Shown: positions 9,206-17,907 of the stretch, in pieces
Numbering within the stretch: position 1 is the stretch's first letter
How the letters are laid out: the number at the start of each line of letters is the position of its first letter
Origin: Aliiroseovarius salicola
Lineage (GTDB): Bacteria > Pseudomonadota > Alphaproteobacteria > Rhodobacterales > Rhodobacteraceae
NCBI RefSeq assembly: GCF_027891095.1
Contig: NZ_JAQIIO010000004.1
Location: 1-64,000, forward strand
Reading direction: 5' to 3'
Length of the DNA stretch: 64,000 bases
Notes under the pieces: generated by a model
The model's input: the letters and a program-made list of their open reading frames with translations, nothing else
Databases searched by the model: none
What the model was told of the DNA's origin: nothing
Program-made: the position numbers and the translations under genes

Positions 9206-9982
9206 ATGACCAACGCGATCAATGAGGTCAGCGATGTGGCAAAGCGCATCGCAATGCAAGCAAGTGCAATACCGATGTCCCATTTTCGGGCCCCTCTCAA
9301 TATCACTGACAAGGCAGATGACAGCCCGGTCACGATTGCCGACCAGAAAACCGAAACCTTTATTCGCCATGCGCTTGAGTGCAGCTTTCCTGACCATGGG
9401 ATTTTCGGCGAGGAATACGGTATCTCTGGTTCGCTTGAGGGGGAAACCTGGATCGTCGACCCGATTGACGGTACGCGGTCTTTTATCACCGGGTCGCCGT
9501 TGTTTGGCATGTTAATGGGGTATTTGGTCGAAGGCGAGCCGCGTCTAGGGCTGGTCAGAATGCCCGCGCTGAACGAGACATATGTGGGCGTGCCAGGGGT
9601 GGGAGCATCCTGCAATGACCTACCGATCCGATGCCGCGAAACGCAGGCGCTTGATGATGCGCTGGTGTATATCAACGAGGCAGAGCGGATCCAGAAGATG
9701 AATCCTGCCTTATTTACCCGGCTCTGTACCATCGGACACACCCGCCGGATGGCCTATGACTGTTATCCTCATGCCTTGGTGGCGTCCGGGCAGATCGATG
9801 CGGTCATCGATTGCGGGCTGGAGCCTTACGACTACTTGCCCTTGGTTGGGTTGGTCCACGCTGCAGGCGGGATTATCACCGATTGGGGCGGCAATGCGCT
9901 GACGCTAGAAAGCGATGGGCGTGTGGTCACCGCCGCGACTCCAGAATTGCATGCACAGGTGCTTTCGGTCCTGAACGACTGA
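9206..9982 (+). CDS. inositol-monophosphatase-family phosphatase
   Basis: A 258-aa Mg-dependent phosphatase of the inositol monophosphatase/histidinol-phosphatase family. The metal site is visible as GEE (68-70) and the signature DPIDGTRSF (85-93). It is encoded directly downstream of the DeoR gene with an AGGAGAG ribosome site, so the two form an operon. A phosphatase beside two small-molecule kinases suggests it removes the phosphate these add or acts on a later phospho-intermediate; this is inference. It differs from the SuhB-type paralogue at 40101-40886. Confidence 0.85.
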   Translation: MTNAINEVSDVAKRIAMQASAIPMSHFRAPLNITDKADDSPVTIADQKTETFIRHALECSFPDHGIFGEEYGISGSLEGETWIVDPIDGTRSFITGSPLFGMLMGYLVEGEPRLGLVRMPALNETYVGVPGVGASCNDLPIRCRETQALDDALVYINEAERIQKMNPALFTRLCTIGHTRRMAYDCYPHALVASGQIDAVIDCGLEPYDYLPLVGLVHAAGGIITDWGGNALTLESDGRVVTAATPELHAQVLSVLND

Positions 9983-10000
9983 GTGATATGGAAACACAAA

Positions 10001-10032
10001 AAAAGGGCCGGAGCGTTTGCTCCGGCCCTTTT
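10001..10032. terminator. bidirectional Rho-independent terminator
   Basis: A perfect 14-bp inverted repeat (10001-10014 and 10019-10032) around a GTTT loop, with A and T runs on the two sides. It separates the convergent phosphatase and kinase genes and can end transcripts from both strands. Confidence 0.92.
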
Positions 10033-10049
10033 CGTTTGTTTGTGCGGTA

Positions 10050-10979
10050 TCAGCCGACTTTGACAGCAGCAACATGTGACGCGAATGCGTCGCTTTGCAT
10101 CAGCGCCTTGCAGCGTTCGAACCGCGTGGTGGCATAGGCCCAGAAATTTTCGGCCGGATTATCATCCGCATGTTGAATGAGGCCCCAAAGGGTCCACAGC
10201 AGGTCGCACATTGCCTTGTAGATCACAACGCGGCCTTTCTCCTCTGCCGTGGGCGCGCGCCCAAAATAGCCGCGCAGAAGTTCGTCTTCTTGTGCTTCAT
10301 CCATTTCCGCCTCAACCGACAGATCACCCACGTCCCAAAGCGGGTCATTCATGCCTGAATACTCCCAGTCGACGATCCACATGACGTCTCCGTCGTCCAG
10401 GAAATTCTCACACAAGGGATCGCAGTGGCAGGGGGCCAGCTTTGCGGGATTGGCGGCCAGGGCTTCCTTGACCGGTTCGGCTGCCTTGACCACTTCGGCA
10501 TAGCCGTCTGGCAATTCGACATCTTTGGTCTCGAGGACTTCAAGATAATCATCAATCATTGCAAACAGCTCGAAACGGAACTCAAAAGTTTCACCCGAGT
10601 TGTGCAGTTTGGCAAGCGCGGTCCCCGCCCGCCACGGTGATCCGGAACGGGATTTGAACAGGGCAGGGGTCATGGTTTCGATCCCGTCGATGGCGCGCGT
10701 CACCATGTCTCCGGATCCTGCATCCGCAAAGAGAACTTCGGCAGAGATGCCCGCCCGCCAAGCAGCTTTGGAATTGGTCACTTCGATGGCTCGATCAATG
10801 TATTCATCCGTGCCTTCGCCAGGAATACGCACAATCACGCGTGCGTCCCGGGCTTCGACGAGATGTACCAAGTTGGTCAGCCCACCCAGGCGCGTGATCT
10901 TACATTCTGGCGGCGTGATGTCTTCGAACCCGGTGGTGTTTCGAAGCGTGGACAGGATGGTATCAGTATGTTCGTACAT
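10050..10979 (-). CDS. choline/ethanolamine-kinase-like phosphotransferase (second copy)
   Basis: A 309-aa kinase of the same fold as 3208-4107 but clearly diverged. The nucleotide loop is LGGLTNLVHL (31-40), the catalytic loop is CHCDPLCENFL (184-194), where HCD replaces the HND of the first copy, and the metal motif is DWEYSGMNDPLWD (204-216). ATG 10979 has a GAGGAGG ribosome site. It lies nine bases downstream of the second FAD/GcvT dehydrogenase, so kinase and dehydrogenase are again paired but in the opposite order. Function is probably phosphorylation of an amino alcohol or a related compound. Confidence 0.85.
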   Translation of the reverse strand: MYEHTDTILSTLRNTTGFEDITPPECKITRLGGLTNLVHLVEARDARVIVRIPGEGTDEYIDRAIEVTNSKAAWRAGISAEVLFADAGSGDMVTRAIDGIETMTPALFKSRSGSPWRAGTALAKLHNSGETFEFRFELFAMIDDYLEVLETKDVELPDGYAEVVKAAEPVKEALAANPAKLAPCHCDPLCENFLDDGDVMWIVDWEYSGMNDPLWDVGDLSVEAEMDEAQEDELLRGYFGRAPTAEEKGRVVIYKAMCDLLWTLWGLIQHADDNPAENFWAYATTRFERCKALMQSDAFASHVAAVKVG

Positions 10980-10988
10980 GTCGCCTCC

Positions 10989-13412
10989 TCACGACTTGAG
11001 TTTTTCATTCTGCGGATCAAATAGGGGGCCGTCGACCCTTTTGATTGGATGACGGTCCCCAAAGACTTCAACCTCGAAGCCGTCTTCGCAGCTGATGTCG
11101 GTGTCCAGATAACCAAAGATGATCGTCTGGCCGACCGAGTGGCCAAAGCCTGCACTTGTGGCTAGTGACACGGTTTCCCCGTTGCGCAGGATTGTTTCAC
11201 CACCGTAGAGCGGCAGTTTGACCGGCGTGGTGAAGGTGCAAAGTTTTTGCGCAGGCCCCTCGGTTTTTTGCTGTTCCAGCACGTCGCGACCAATGAAATC
11301 ACCACCGACCTTCAGGTGGACACGGAACCCAAGCCCCGCTTCGATTGGCGTATAGTCGGGAGAGATGTCACCTGACCAGTAGAGGTACCCTTTCTCAAGT
11401 CGCAACGTGTCGATGGCGCGATAACCGACGTCGCGAATATCATGCGGTTCGCCTGCAGCGCGCAGGGTTTGATAGACATGGGCGGCAAACTCTGTTGGGA
11501 CATGCAGTTCCCAGCCCAGTTCGCCGACAAAGCCGATCCGCGCCGCCCGTACCGGGGCGCAGCCGATGGTGATGTTTTGGGCGGTGCCAAAGGGGAAAGC
11601 GGCGTTTGACACGTCCTGCTCGCAGATGGTCTGCAGCACGTCCCGTGCCTTGGGTCCACAAATGTTGACCACGGCGCGCCCAGAAGTGACCTCGATCATT
11701 TGAATGGAGCCGTCCTTGGGCATCTGGCGGCGAATGTAATCTTCGTCATGGGTGCCAAACCCGGACCCTGTGACCAGATAGAAATGATCACGCGCCAGAC
11801 GGGTGATCGTTACATCGGCCTCTATTCCACCGGTTTCGTTGCAGAATTGTGCGTAGATCACCGTGCCATCAGGCTTGTCCATATTGCAGGCGGCCAGACG
11901 CTGGAGCAGGTCCAGCGCACCGGGGCCCATGATTTCGAACTTGGCAAAGCTGGACTGGTCGATCAGCGCAACGCCTTCACGCACGGCCTTATGTTCCTCG
12001 GCGGCATATTTATGCCAGCCTGGTTCAAGGAAATCGAGCTGGTCCACCGGCTCCACCCCTTCGGGGGCGAACCACAGGGGGCGCTCCCAGCCGTTTTTCG
12101 ATCCGTAAACAGCGCCGCGGTGCTTGAGCAGCCCATGCAGCGGCGACAGGCGGATGTTGCGGGCGCTTTCATGTTCCTGCCCGGGGTAACGCATCTTGTA
12201 ATGGTGGGCATAATGTTCCACAGCGCGGGGATACATGAAGCTCTTGGTGCCGTGATGCGGACCGAAACGGCGGCAATCAAGCGGCCAGAGATCCAGGCTT
12301 GGCCGTCCCTCGGTAATCCATTCAGCGATCATTTCTCCGGCACCACCACCGGCCGCAATCCCATACAGGAAGCCGGTAGCCATCATCAGGTTGTCAAAGC
12401 CGGGGGCCCAGCCCAGCACAAAATCCCCGTCTGCCGAATAGGGGATCGGGCCATTGATGACCGATCGGATGCCCACCTCGTTCAGCACCGGAGTCACCTC
12501 GGCGGCCAGTTCGGCCAGCGGTCCAAAACGATCGAGATTGTCTGGCAGAAGTTGGCGCACGAATTCGCCGGGGATGCCGTTGTCACCAAAAGGCAGGGTG
12601 CCTTCTTCGTAGCCACCAATCACCAGCCGCCCGCCTGCATCTGGTTTGTAGTAAACAAGGCGCTCGGGGTCTCGCAGGGTTGGCAGGCCTTTGACCAGTG
12701 CTTCGTCTGGAAGCGGTTCGGTCACAATATATTGGTGCTCAACAGCACAGGCAGGCACATGAATGCCCAGCTTTTCACCCAGTTCACGGCTCCACATCCC
12801 AGCAGCCATAACAATGGTCTCGGCCTCATAGTCGCCTTCGCTGGTCATCACCTTGGTGATGCGACCGTCCTTGATTTCGAAATCCAGAACTTTGACGCCT
12901 TGTCGGATCTGCGCGCCATATTTGCGTGCGCCCGCCGCAACAGCCTGGCACAGGCTGGCCGGGTCCACATGCCCGTCAGAGGGAATAAAGGCCGCGCCTT
13001 CCAGCCCGGAGGTGTCAATATATGGAAACAGCTCCTTGGCTTCGGCAGCTGTGATCATTTCCATTTCAAGATCAAAGCTCTTTGCCATGGTGGTTAGACG
13101 CTGGGCCTCAAGCAGGCGTTCCTTGGTGGCAGCCAGGCGCAAGCTGCCAACCTTTTTCCAGTCAAACGCCATGCCGGTTTCTTGTTCAAGCCGGTCATAC
13201 ATCGCCACCGAGCGTTTCAGCATGCGGGTGGTGTTACGCGATGAACGCAGCTGTCCAACAAGGCCGGCGGCATGCCAGGTGGCGCCTTCGGTCAGCGAGG
13301 CTTTCTCCAAAAGCACGACCTCTTTCTCACCATTGCGCGCAAGGTGATAGGCCGTAGAGCAACCGATGATACCTCCGCCAATGATGAGGTGTTTTGCAGA
13401 ATGTGTGGTCAT
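10989..13412 (-). CDS. FAD-dependent dehydrogenase fused to GcvT domain (second copy)
   Basis: An 807-aa paralogue of the dehydrogenase at 767-3211 with the same two-part build: dinucleotide motif GGGIIG (12-17), a WHAAG motif with His47 at the flavinylation position, and a C-terminal GcvT half ending in a beta-rich region. It should oxidise an N-methyl amine and hand the carbon to tetrahydrofolate. ATG 13412 follows an AGGATCC site. It leads a two-gene operon with the kinase at 10050-10979 and is divergent from an AraC-type regulator, with a strong phased operator array between them. Confidence 0.9.
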   Translation of the reverse strand: MTTHSAKHLIIGGGIIGCSTAYHLARNGEKEVVLLEKASLTEGATWHAAGLVGQLRSSRNTTRMLKRSVAMYDRLEQETGMAFDWKKVGSLRLAATKERLLEAQRLTTMAKSFDLEMEMITAAEAKELFPYIDTSGLEGAAFIPSDGHVDPASLCQAVAAGARKYGAQIRQGVKVLDFEIKDGRITKVMTSEGDYEAETIVMAAGMWSRELGEKLGIHVPACAVEHQYIVTEPLPDEALVKGLPTLRDPERLVYYKPDAGGRLVIGGYEEGTLPFGDNGIPGEFVRQLLPDNLDRFGPLAELAAEVTPVLNEVGIRSVINGPIPYSADGDFVLGWAPGFDNLMMATGFLYGIAAGGGAGEMIAEWITEGRPSLDLWPLDCRRFGPHHGTKSFMYPRAVEHYAHHYKMRYPGQEHESARNIRLSPLHGLLKHRGAVYGSKNGWERPLWFAPEGVEPVDQLDFLEPGWHKYAAEEHKAVREGVALIDQSSFAKFEIMGPGALDLLQRLAACNMDKPDGTVIYAQFCNETGGIEADVTITRLARDHFYLVTGSGFGTHDEDYIRRQMPKDGSIQMIEVTSGRAVVNICGPKARDVLQTICEQDVSNAAFPFGTAQNITIGCAPVRAARIGFVGELGWELHVPTEFAAHVYQTLRAAGEPHDIRDVGYRAIDTLRLEKGYLYWSGDISPDYTPIEAGLGFRVHLKVGGDFIGRDVLEQQKTEGPAQKLCTFTTPVKLPLYGGETILRNGETVSLATSAGFGHSVGQTIIFGYLDTDISCEDGFEVEVFGDRHPIKRVDGPLFDPQNEKLKS

Positions 13413-13450
13413 GTTCGGATCCTACCTGATGTCGGGAATAAATTGACACA

Positions 13451-13490
13451 AAAACAACAAAAAACAACAAAAAATGTTGAAAAATGTTGC
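13451..13490. promoter_or_regulatory. four half-site operator array, 10-bp period
   Basis: Two identical 10-mers containing CAACA (13455-13459, 13465-13469) are followed by two near-identical 10-mers containing the reverse complement TGTTG (13475-13479, 13485-13489). All four centres are exactly 10 bp apart, giving a symmetric array on one DNA face. A partial fifth copy (GACACA) lies at 13445. It sits 39-78 bp upstream of the dehydrogenase start and matches the array at 8313-8380. Confidence 0.7.
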
Positions 13491-13583
13491 AGCGGGGCCG
13501 AAATTGGGCCAAATTGCACGGAAAACCGCGGTTTTTCAGCTTCGATCCTGCCCGGATCACTGATGGATTACAGGAGTTATCAG

Positions 13584-14567
13584 ATGCAGCAACCTGCTCA
13601 TAACGCGTTTAGAATGGCGACATTCGCTGCGACGCCTGAGGTTCAAGAGGTGGTGATTCTTCTTAGTGAAGGTGCTGCGATGGCGGATTGCAGCGCAATC
13701 ACGCAGCCCCTGAAAAGCGTCAATGACATCGTAGGCACTCAGCTCTTTCGCTGGCGGTTCCTGACCCTGAACGAGGGTGTTCAGAAGCTATCATGCGGTT
13801 CTGAGCTTGCCAGCGAAGCGCAAAACGGCCCTTTGCATCGGGACACATTGGTGTTTCTCAATTGGGACAGGCCATCGGAGCAGGAATCCGGCCGCTTGGC
13901 CCAGTGGTTGCGTCGACAAGACCGGTGCGGGAACAAATTTGTGCTTTTGGGGAGTTCAGTTTTGACTGCCATTGAGGCTGGTATCCTAAATGACATTCCA
14001 GTTGCAGTGCATTGGGAGTGGATTGATTTCGTCAGGGAGTTGTACCCCGAGGTGCGGGCTGTAGATCAGCTCTACTCCGTGTCCCCAAGGGTTTCCGCCA
14101 GCACATGTAGCGACGCCACCATCGATCTGGTAATCGGATTCATCGAAGCACAACATGGCACCAGCTTCGCGCGCAAGGTTCAAGAACGATTAAACCGCCC
14201 GTACCGGCGTCTTCCAAACACTTCGCAGAGCATTCCGCTGTCACGGAAATACGGCACTCGGAATCCGACTTTCCTTGCGGTGGTTGAGCGGATTCAGAAC
14301 TGCTTTGATGAGAACCTATCCGTAGAGGAGCTTTGTCAGGAGTTTGATATTTCGAGGAGGCAGCTGGAGAGGCTGTTTGCAGATCGTGCCGGAACCTCTC
14401 CGTTGAAGTTCATAAAAGATTATCGGTTGGGAAAGGCGCAGCAATTGCTCCAGGTTACGGATATGAGCGTGATCGAAGTGGCAATCGCCTGTGGCTTTCC
14501 GACAGATGCCTGCTTTCGTGCGGCGTTCAAACGAAAGTTTGGAATGACCCCATCAAAGTTTGTCTGA
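13584..14567 (+). CDS. AraC-family (GlxA/CdhR-like) transcriptional regulator
   Basis: A 327-aa regulator with an N-terminal DJ-1/PfpI-like domain (about 1-200) and a C-terminal double helix-turn-helix AraC domain (about 230-327), including LSVEELCQEFDISRRQLERL and a terminal RAAFKRKFGMTPSKF block. I chose ATG 13584, which follows an AGGAG site by eight bases; an ATG seven codons upstream is weaker, and the longer open frame is antisense to the dehydrogenase. The family includes activators of glycine betaine, carnitine and arginine catabolism, which fits the neighbouring methylamine-type dehydrogenase. Its effector is unknown. Confidence 0.87.
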   Translation: MQQPAHNAFRMATFAATPEVQEVVILLSEGAAMADCSAITQPLKSVNDIVGTQLFRWRFLTLNEGVQKLSCGSELASEAQNGPLHRDTLVFLNWDRPSEQESGRLAQWLRRQDRCGNKFVLLGSSVLTAIEAGILNDIPVAVHWEWIDFVRELYPEVRAVDQLYSVSPRVSASTCSDATIDLVIGFIEAQHGTSFARKVQERLNRPYRRLPNTSQSIPLSRKYGTRNPTFLAVVERIQNCFDENLSVEELCQEFDISRRQLERLFADRAGTSPLKFIKDYRLGKAQQLLQVTDMSVIEVAIACGFPTDACFRAAFKRKFGMTPSKFV

Positions 14568-14614
14568 CGGTACAGACGCTTGCACCTCTCGTTGGTTTCT
14601 GGAATGAAAGTGTC

Positions 14615-15373
14615 ATGGCGAAGTATGATCAAGAGATTTTAAATGCAGTCGGATTGCGCGGCACACTGAGTGTTGTTGAATTGTCTGAAATGCTAGGTGT
14701 TTCGGACCAAACAATTCGACGCATCGTCAAACCGTTGGTGGATGCGGGATTGATCAAAAAAGTGCATGGTGCAATCGTAAGTGTCGACAACCCGACGACA
14801 GAACCTTTTCAAGTCCGATTGCAGCACAATCGCGAAGCCAAGGCTCAAATTGCTTCGAAGATTGCCGAGTTGATCCCCGACGGGGCATCGGTAGCGATCG
14901 ACGCAGGATCCAGCGCGGGATTTGTCGCCAAAGCGTTGCAGATAAGGAAAAACCTTACAGTCGTCACCAACTCGGCATTTGTCGCCAGTACCCTGTCTTT
15001 AAAGAAAGGGAACAAGGTTTTTTTTGCGGGGACGCAACTGCGAGACTACGATGGTGCTTCTTATGATCGAACGGCGTTCAACACCGTGGAATCGTTGCGT
15101 GTTGATTACTGCGTTCTGACCGCTTCACTCGTCCATCACAAGCGCGGTTTTCTAATGGCTGAACAAAGTGAAGCGGATATGGCGAAAGCAATGACAAGTA
15201 TTGCTGAGCAGACAATCTTTGCCGTGGATCACTCCAAATTGGTTAAGAATGGCACGCAAGGGCTGTTGTCAATTGGTGAGCTGAGACCACAGCCGTGGAT
15301 GATCACAGATGAGATCTCCCGGGGGGCTGGTGGTGATTTTGATGACATTGCCAATGTAATAGTGGTGTCTTGA
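14615..15373 (+). CDS. DeoR-family transcriptional regulator (second copy)
   Basis: A 252-aa DeoR protein with an N-terminal winged helix (LSVVELSEMLGVSDQTIRRI, then VKPLVDAGLIKKVHGA) and a sensor domain with VAIDAGSSAGFVAKAL and VVTNSAFVASTLSL. It starts 47 bases after the AraC gene and is probably co-transcribed with it. The ribosome site is weak (GGAA). With the DeoR gene at 8427 it gives the region two paralogous regulators. Either could bind the CAACA/TGTTG arrays. Confidence 0.87.
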   Translation: MAKYDQEILNAVGLRGTLSVVELSEMLGVSDQTIRRIVKPLVDAGLIKKVHGAIVSVDNPTTEPFQVRLQHNREAKAQIASKIAELIPDGASVAIDAGSSAGFVAKALQIRKNLTVVTNSAFVASTLSLKKGNKVFFAGTQLRDYDGASYDRTAFNTVESLRVDYCVLTASLVHHKRGFLMAEQSEADMAKAMTSIAEQTIFAVDHSKLVKNGTQGLLSIGELRPQPWMITDEISRGAGGDFDDIANVIVVS

Positions 15374-15913
15374 TTGGCACTGTAGGGCTGGCACACTCAT
15401 AGATATCCTGCTTGAGATGGGCTCTCCTCTCGGTTCTGGAACTTTTACCTTTGCTCTCTGAGTTCGCTCTCATAGTCGCTTCGTGTTGCAGCCAACAACG
15501 GTCCAGCAATGGATTCTGTAGGCTTAAGCTCAGTGCAACAGCTTGGGCACTCAATAGTTGGCTCTTGCATCGGTGCCTCATAAGGGCTTGTAGCCAATTG
15601 CTAATCAGGCGTTTCAGACTCAAACCACCCAAAATGAGTGAGCAACCAATGGTGATGAAAAGTTATTCAAGGAAGGCCCATGATTGAAGGAGATTGGGTC
15701 GTGTCAGAGTGTGATCCGTTAAGGCGCTGACAATGCAAGCCTAGAAGTTTGAGATCGCGAGACCGCTCTCGCGCAAAGAAACTGGTAAAACTCTTCTTCG
15801 ATATTTGGTGCCGTTATCTATCATTATGCCCAGTTTTTTGGGCGGGTTGGTGGTGGTTGGATTTGTTTATGTTGAGTAATATTGTTTTAAAGAAATGACT
15901 TAAAAGGAGGGGG
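15374..15913. other. 540-bp region without a recognised gene
   Basis: Between the DeoR stop and the left attachment repeat I see no convincing gene. Open frames of 91 aa (plus) and 109 aa (minus) overlap each other, lack recognisable motifs and have no good ribosome site. A short GCCCA/TGGGC hairpin with a T6 loop lies near 15834. In the original chromosome this would be the 3' flank of tRNA-Cys. Confidence 0.6.
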
Positions 15914-15960
15914 TGGAGGCGAGTACCGGAATCGAACCGGTGTACACGGATTTGCAATCC
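15914..15960 (-). repeat. attachment site (left), duplicated 3' end of tRNA-Cys
   Basis: A 47-bp sequence identical to 19304-19350. Read on the minus strand it is the tRNA-Cys 3' part from the anticodon stem through the T arm to CCA, without the 5' half. Such fragments mark the far end of an element that inserted by recombination into the tRNA gene. Confidence 0.93.
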
Positions 15961-15991
15961 ATGGCGTGTGGGCATTTTCATTGAATAATTT

Positions 15992-16039
15992 GGGTAGAGA
16001 ACAGCAGAACACATCAAAAACATTGCGCGAATGGGTAGA
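15992..16039. promoter_or_regulatory. left arm-type integrase site candidates
   Basis: Two copies of GGGTAGA (15992-15998 and 16033-16039) lie within 80 bp of the left attachment repeat. Matching copies lie near the right repeat, the layout expected for the arm sites of a tyrosine integrase. Binding is inferred. Confidence 0.45.
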
Positions 16040-16052
16040 GCGTCATTCGCGC
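16025..16052 (-). terminator. hairpin over integrase stop codon
   Basis: A perfect 9-bp inverted repeat (16025-16033 and 16044-16052) with a 10-nt loop overlaps the integrase stop. On the minus strand it is followed by AATGTTTTTG, so it may terminate the integrase transcript. It also contains one of the GGGTAGA motifs. Confidence 0.45.
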
Positions 16053-17032
16053 TTCTTCTGTGCGTCCTTAGCCCGCGCTTCCTGCCTCGCTCGCCCCGCA
16101 TAGTGTCGCACCATTGCTGTCGTCGTGTGGCCCGTAACAGCCATCACTTCATCGTCAGATCCAGCCGCGCCAATCTCGCTGGCAACCGTGTGGCGGATAG
16201 CGTGAATGTCATGAGCTTCGGCCCCGATTTCTTTGCGTAGCTTCATCATCGCATCAGCCGCGCCGCGATAGGACCAAGGCGAGGTTTTGCGGTAGGCGGT
16301 CAGGATGGTTGTGCCTGATCGGTCTGCCAGTTTCAGGCACTCTTTCAGATCATCGGTCATCGGCAGCACAAGGGGTGCGCCTGTCTTGTTCTGGTTCACT
16401 TCGATGCTATCCCCGCGTATGTGGCCCCATTCTGCGCTGAGAACATCCCCAACACGTTGCCCGGTGCAGTACAGCATCTCGAACAACAGGCGCGTTCTGT
16501 CGCCGTGTGGGCGGGCGCTGCGAGCGGCTTGGATCATGTCTTTCGGCCAAGGCTTGCGGATCTGCTTTTGGTACTTCACCTCGCCCACGCCTTTTGCGGG
16601 GTTCCGTTTGATTTCTCCCACATCAATTCCGTATTCCATGAGGATCCGAAGCACTCTAACAAAATAGTTTGCATAATGTGGTGTTTGCGATTGGGCCAAC
16701 TGGTCGCGCCACGCGATGACGTGCTTGCGTTCGATTGACTCTACTGCAACATCGCCAGCGTTGGTTTCCAGGCGGGAAAGATATTTCTGATAGTCGGTTT
16801 TTGTTCGGGGTTTCAGCCCGATAAACTTCTGAGACTTGAGATATGATGTGATCAGCCCTTTGACCATGAACGCTTTAGGCTCCGGGGCAACGCCATTTAG
16901 GATGCGCGTGTATTCAGCATAGAAGGCGGGCGTCAGATCTTGGTTCTGGAAACGCCTCGTCGGCCAGCCGCGCCGCTTGAAGTACAGCACGCCTTTCAGG
17001 CTCACGACATATTTCGGTGTCTCTTTTTTCAT
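16043..17032 (-). CDS. tyrosine-type site-specific integrase
   Basis: A 329-aa phage-type integrase. The catalytic set is visible: Arg193 in TGQRVGD, Lys216 in the beta-hairpin region, His277 and Arg280 in HAIRH, His302 in GHTTT, and the nucleophile Tyr311 in VRHYAGRAR. The N-terminal 160 residues form the core- and arm-binding part. Its 3' end points to the left attachment repeat 80 bp away, so it is almost certainly the enzyme that inserted the element into tRNA-Cys. All catalytic residues are intact, so the element could still excise. Confidence 0.95.
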   Translation of the reverse strand: MKKETPKYVVSLKGVLYFKRRGWPTRRFQNQDLTPAFYAEYTRILNGVAPEPKAFMVKGLITSYLKSQKFIGLKPRTKTDYQKYLSRLETNAGDVAVESIERKHVIAWRDQLAQSQTPHYANYFVRVLRILMEYGIDVGEIKRNPAKGVGEVKYQKQIRKPWPKDMIQAARSARPHGDRTRLLFEMLYCTGQRVGDVLSAEWGHIRGDSIEVNQNKTGAPLVLPMTDDLKECLKLADRSGTTILTAYRKTSPWSYRGAADAMMKLRKEIGAEAHDIHAIRHTVASEIGAAGSDDEVMAVTGHTTTAMVRHYAGRARQEARAKDAQKKRE

Positions 17033-17103
17033 TCTGACATGTTCACAAGGTCAACAGGGTCAACATTGGCTTTCTCTTCCCGCGCGAAGTCAAGGCGAAA
17101 TTC

Positions 17104-17907
17104 TTGGCCAAGCTGTTCCAGAAAAAGCAGCGCACAGGCACATGGGATAAGCCGGTGCTGGTCAACATCCCAGATGGGCCGTTTCGCCTGAAACTCTTTG
17201 GCGATCCGCACCTTGACGCAAACGGGTGTGACTTCGAACTCTTCGAAAAGCACTGGCAAGAATTGAGCGTTGAAAACCGAGTGTTTGGCGTCTGCATCGG
17301 TGATTGGTTCAACAACTGGCTGCGGGTTCTGTCACACCTCTGGAAGCATGAGGGCGACCCTGATGATGCCTGGGTGTTATTTGAATACCTGATGCACCAA
17401 AACGGCCACGCTCTGTTAGGGGCTTGCTCAGGCAATCACGACGATTGGACGCACGGGCCTGTTGACCCGATTGATATGCTGATGAAGCAGCACGGCGTTG
17501 TTTATCGTCAAGGCGCTGTGAGGCTCTTTGTGGAGGCTGGTGGCAAGGGGCCAATCCAGATTGCGCTTCGGCACAAGTGGAAGGGCCATTCCATGTATTC
17601 CCCGGCCCACGGGCTGCGCAGGGCTGCGGCAGAAGGCTGGCACGATCATATCATGGTCGGAGGTCACACGCACGTTGATGAGGACCGGCACTATATCCAG
17701 CCGCGCTCCGGCTTCATGTCCCACCTGTTCCAACTCTCTGCCTTCAAGAAGTTTGACGACTTCGCAGACGTTCACGGGTTCAAGCCACACTCGATTTCGC
17801 CCGTGCGGGATCTGGTCATTCAGCCCGACAAGGACGACAGCGACCCCGATAAGGTGATGGCGTTCTATTCTTCAGAAGAGGCGGCGCGCTACTTCAATGC
17901 CCTATGA
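17104..17907 (+). CDS. calcineurin-like metallophosphoesterase
   Basis: A 267-aa phosphoesterase with the full two-metal motif set: GDPHLD (33-38), GDWFN (66-70), SGNHDD (109-114), a histidine in RHKWKGH (156-162) and GGHTH (186-190). Targets in this superfamily range from nucleotides to nucleic acids, and related genes occur in phages. The start is TTG at 17104 with AAGG upstream; no ATG or GTG is available before the in-frame stop at 17035. It is divergent from the integrase (71-bp gap) and overlaps a 49-aa ORF at its end. Its role in the element is unknown. Confidence 0.85.
   Translation: MAKLFQKKQRTGTWDKPVLVNIPDGPFRLKLFGDPHLDANGCDFELFEKHWQELSVENRVFGVCIGDWFNNWLRVLSHLWKHEGDPDDAWVLFEYLMHQNGHALLGACSGNHDDWTHGPVDPIDMLMKQHGVVYRQGAVRLFVEAGGKGPIQIALRHKWKGHSMYSPAHGLRRAAAEGWHDHIMVGGHTHVDEDRHYIQPRSGFMSHLFQLSAFKKFDDFADVHGFKPHSISPVRDLVIQPDKDDSDPDKVMAFYSSEEAARYFNAL

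Noticed and set aside
11700-13097. 465-codon plus-strand open frame
   Set aside because: Antisense shadow of the second FAD/GcvT dehydrogenase.
13451-13490. Short CRISPR-like repeat
   Set aside because: Units are 10 bp without spacers and are arranged as inverted half-sites in a promoter.
15412-15687. 91-codon plus-strand ORF in the gap before the element
   Set aside because: No motifs or ribosome site and overlapped by an equally open minus-strand frame.
15914-15960. A second tRNA-Cys gene
   Set aside because: Only the 3' 47 bases are present; the 5' acceptor and D arm are missing, so it is an attachment-site duplicate.
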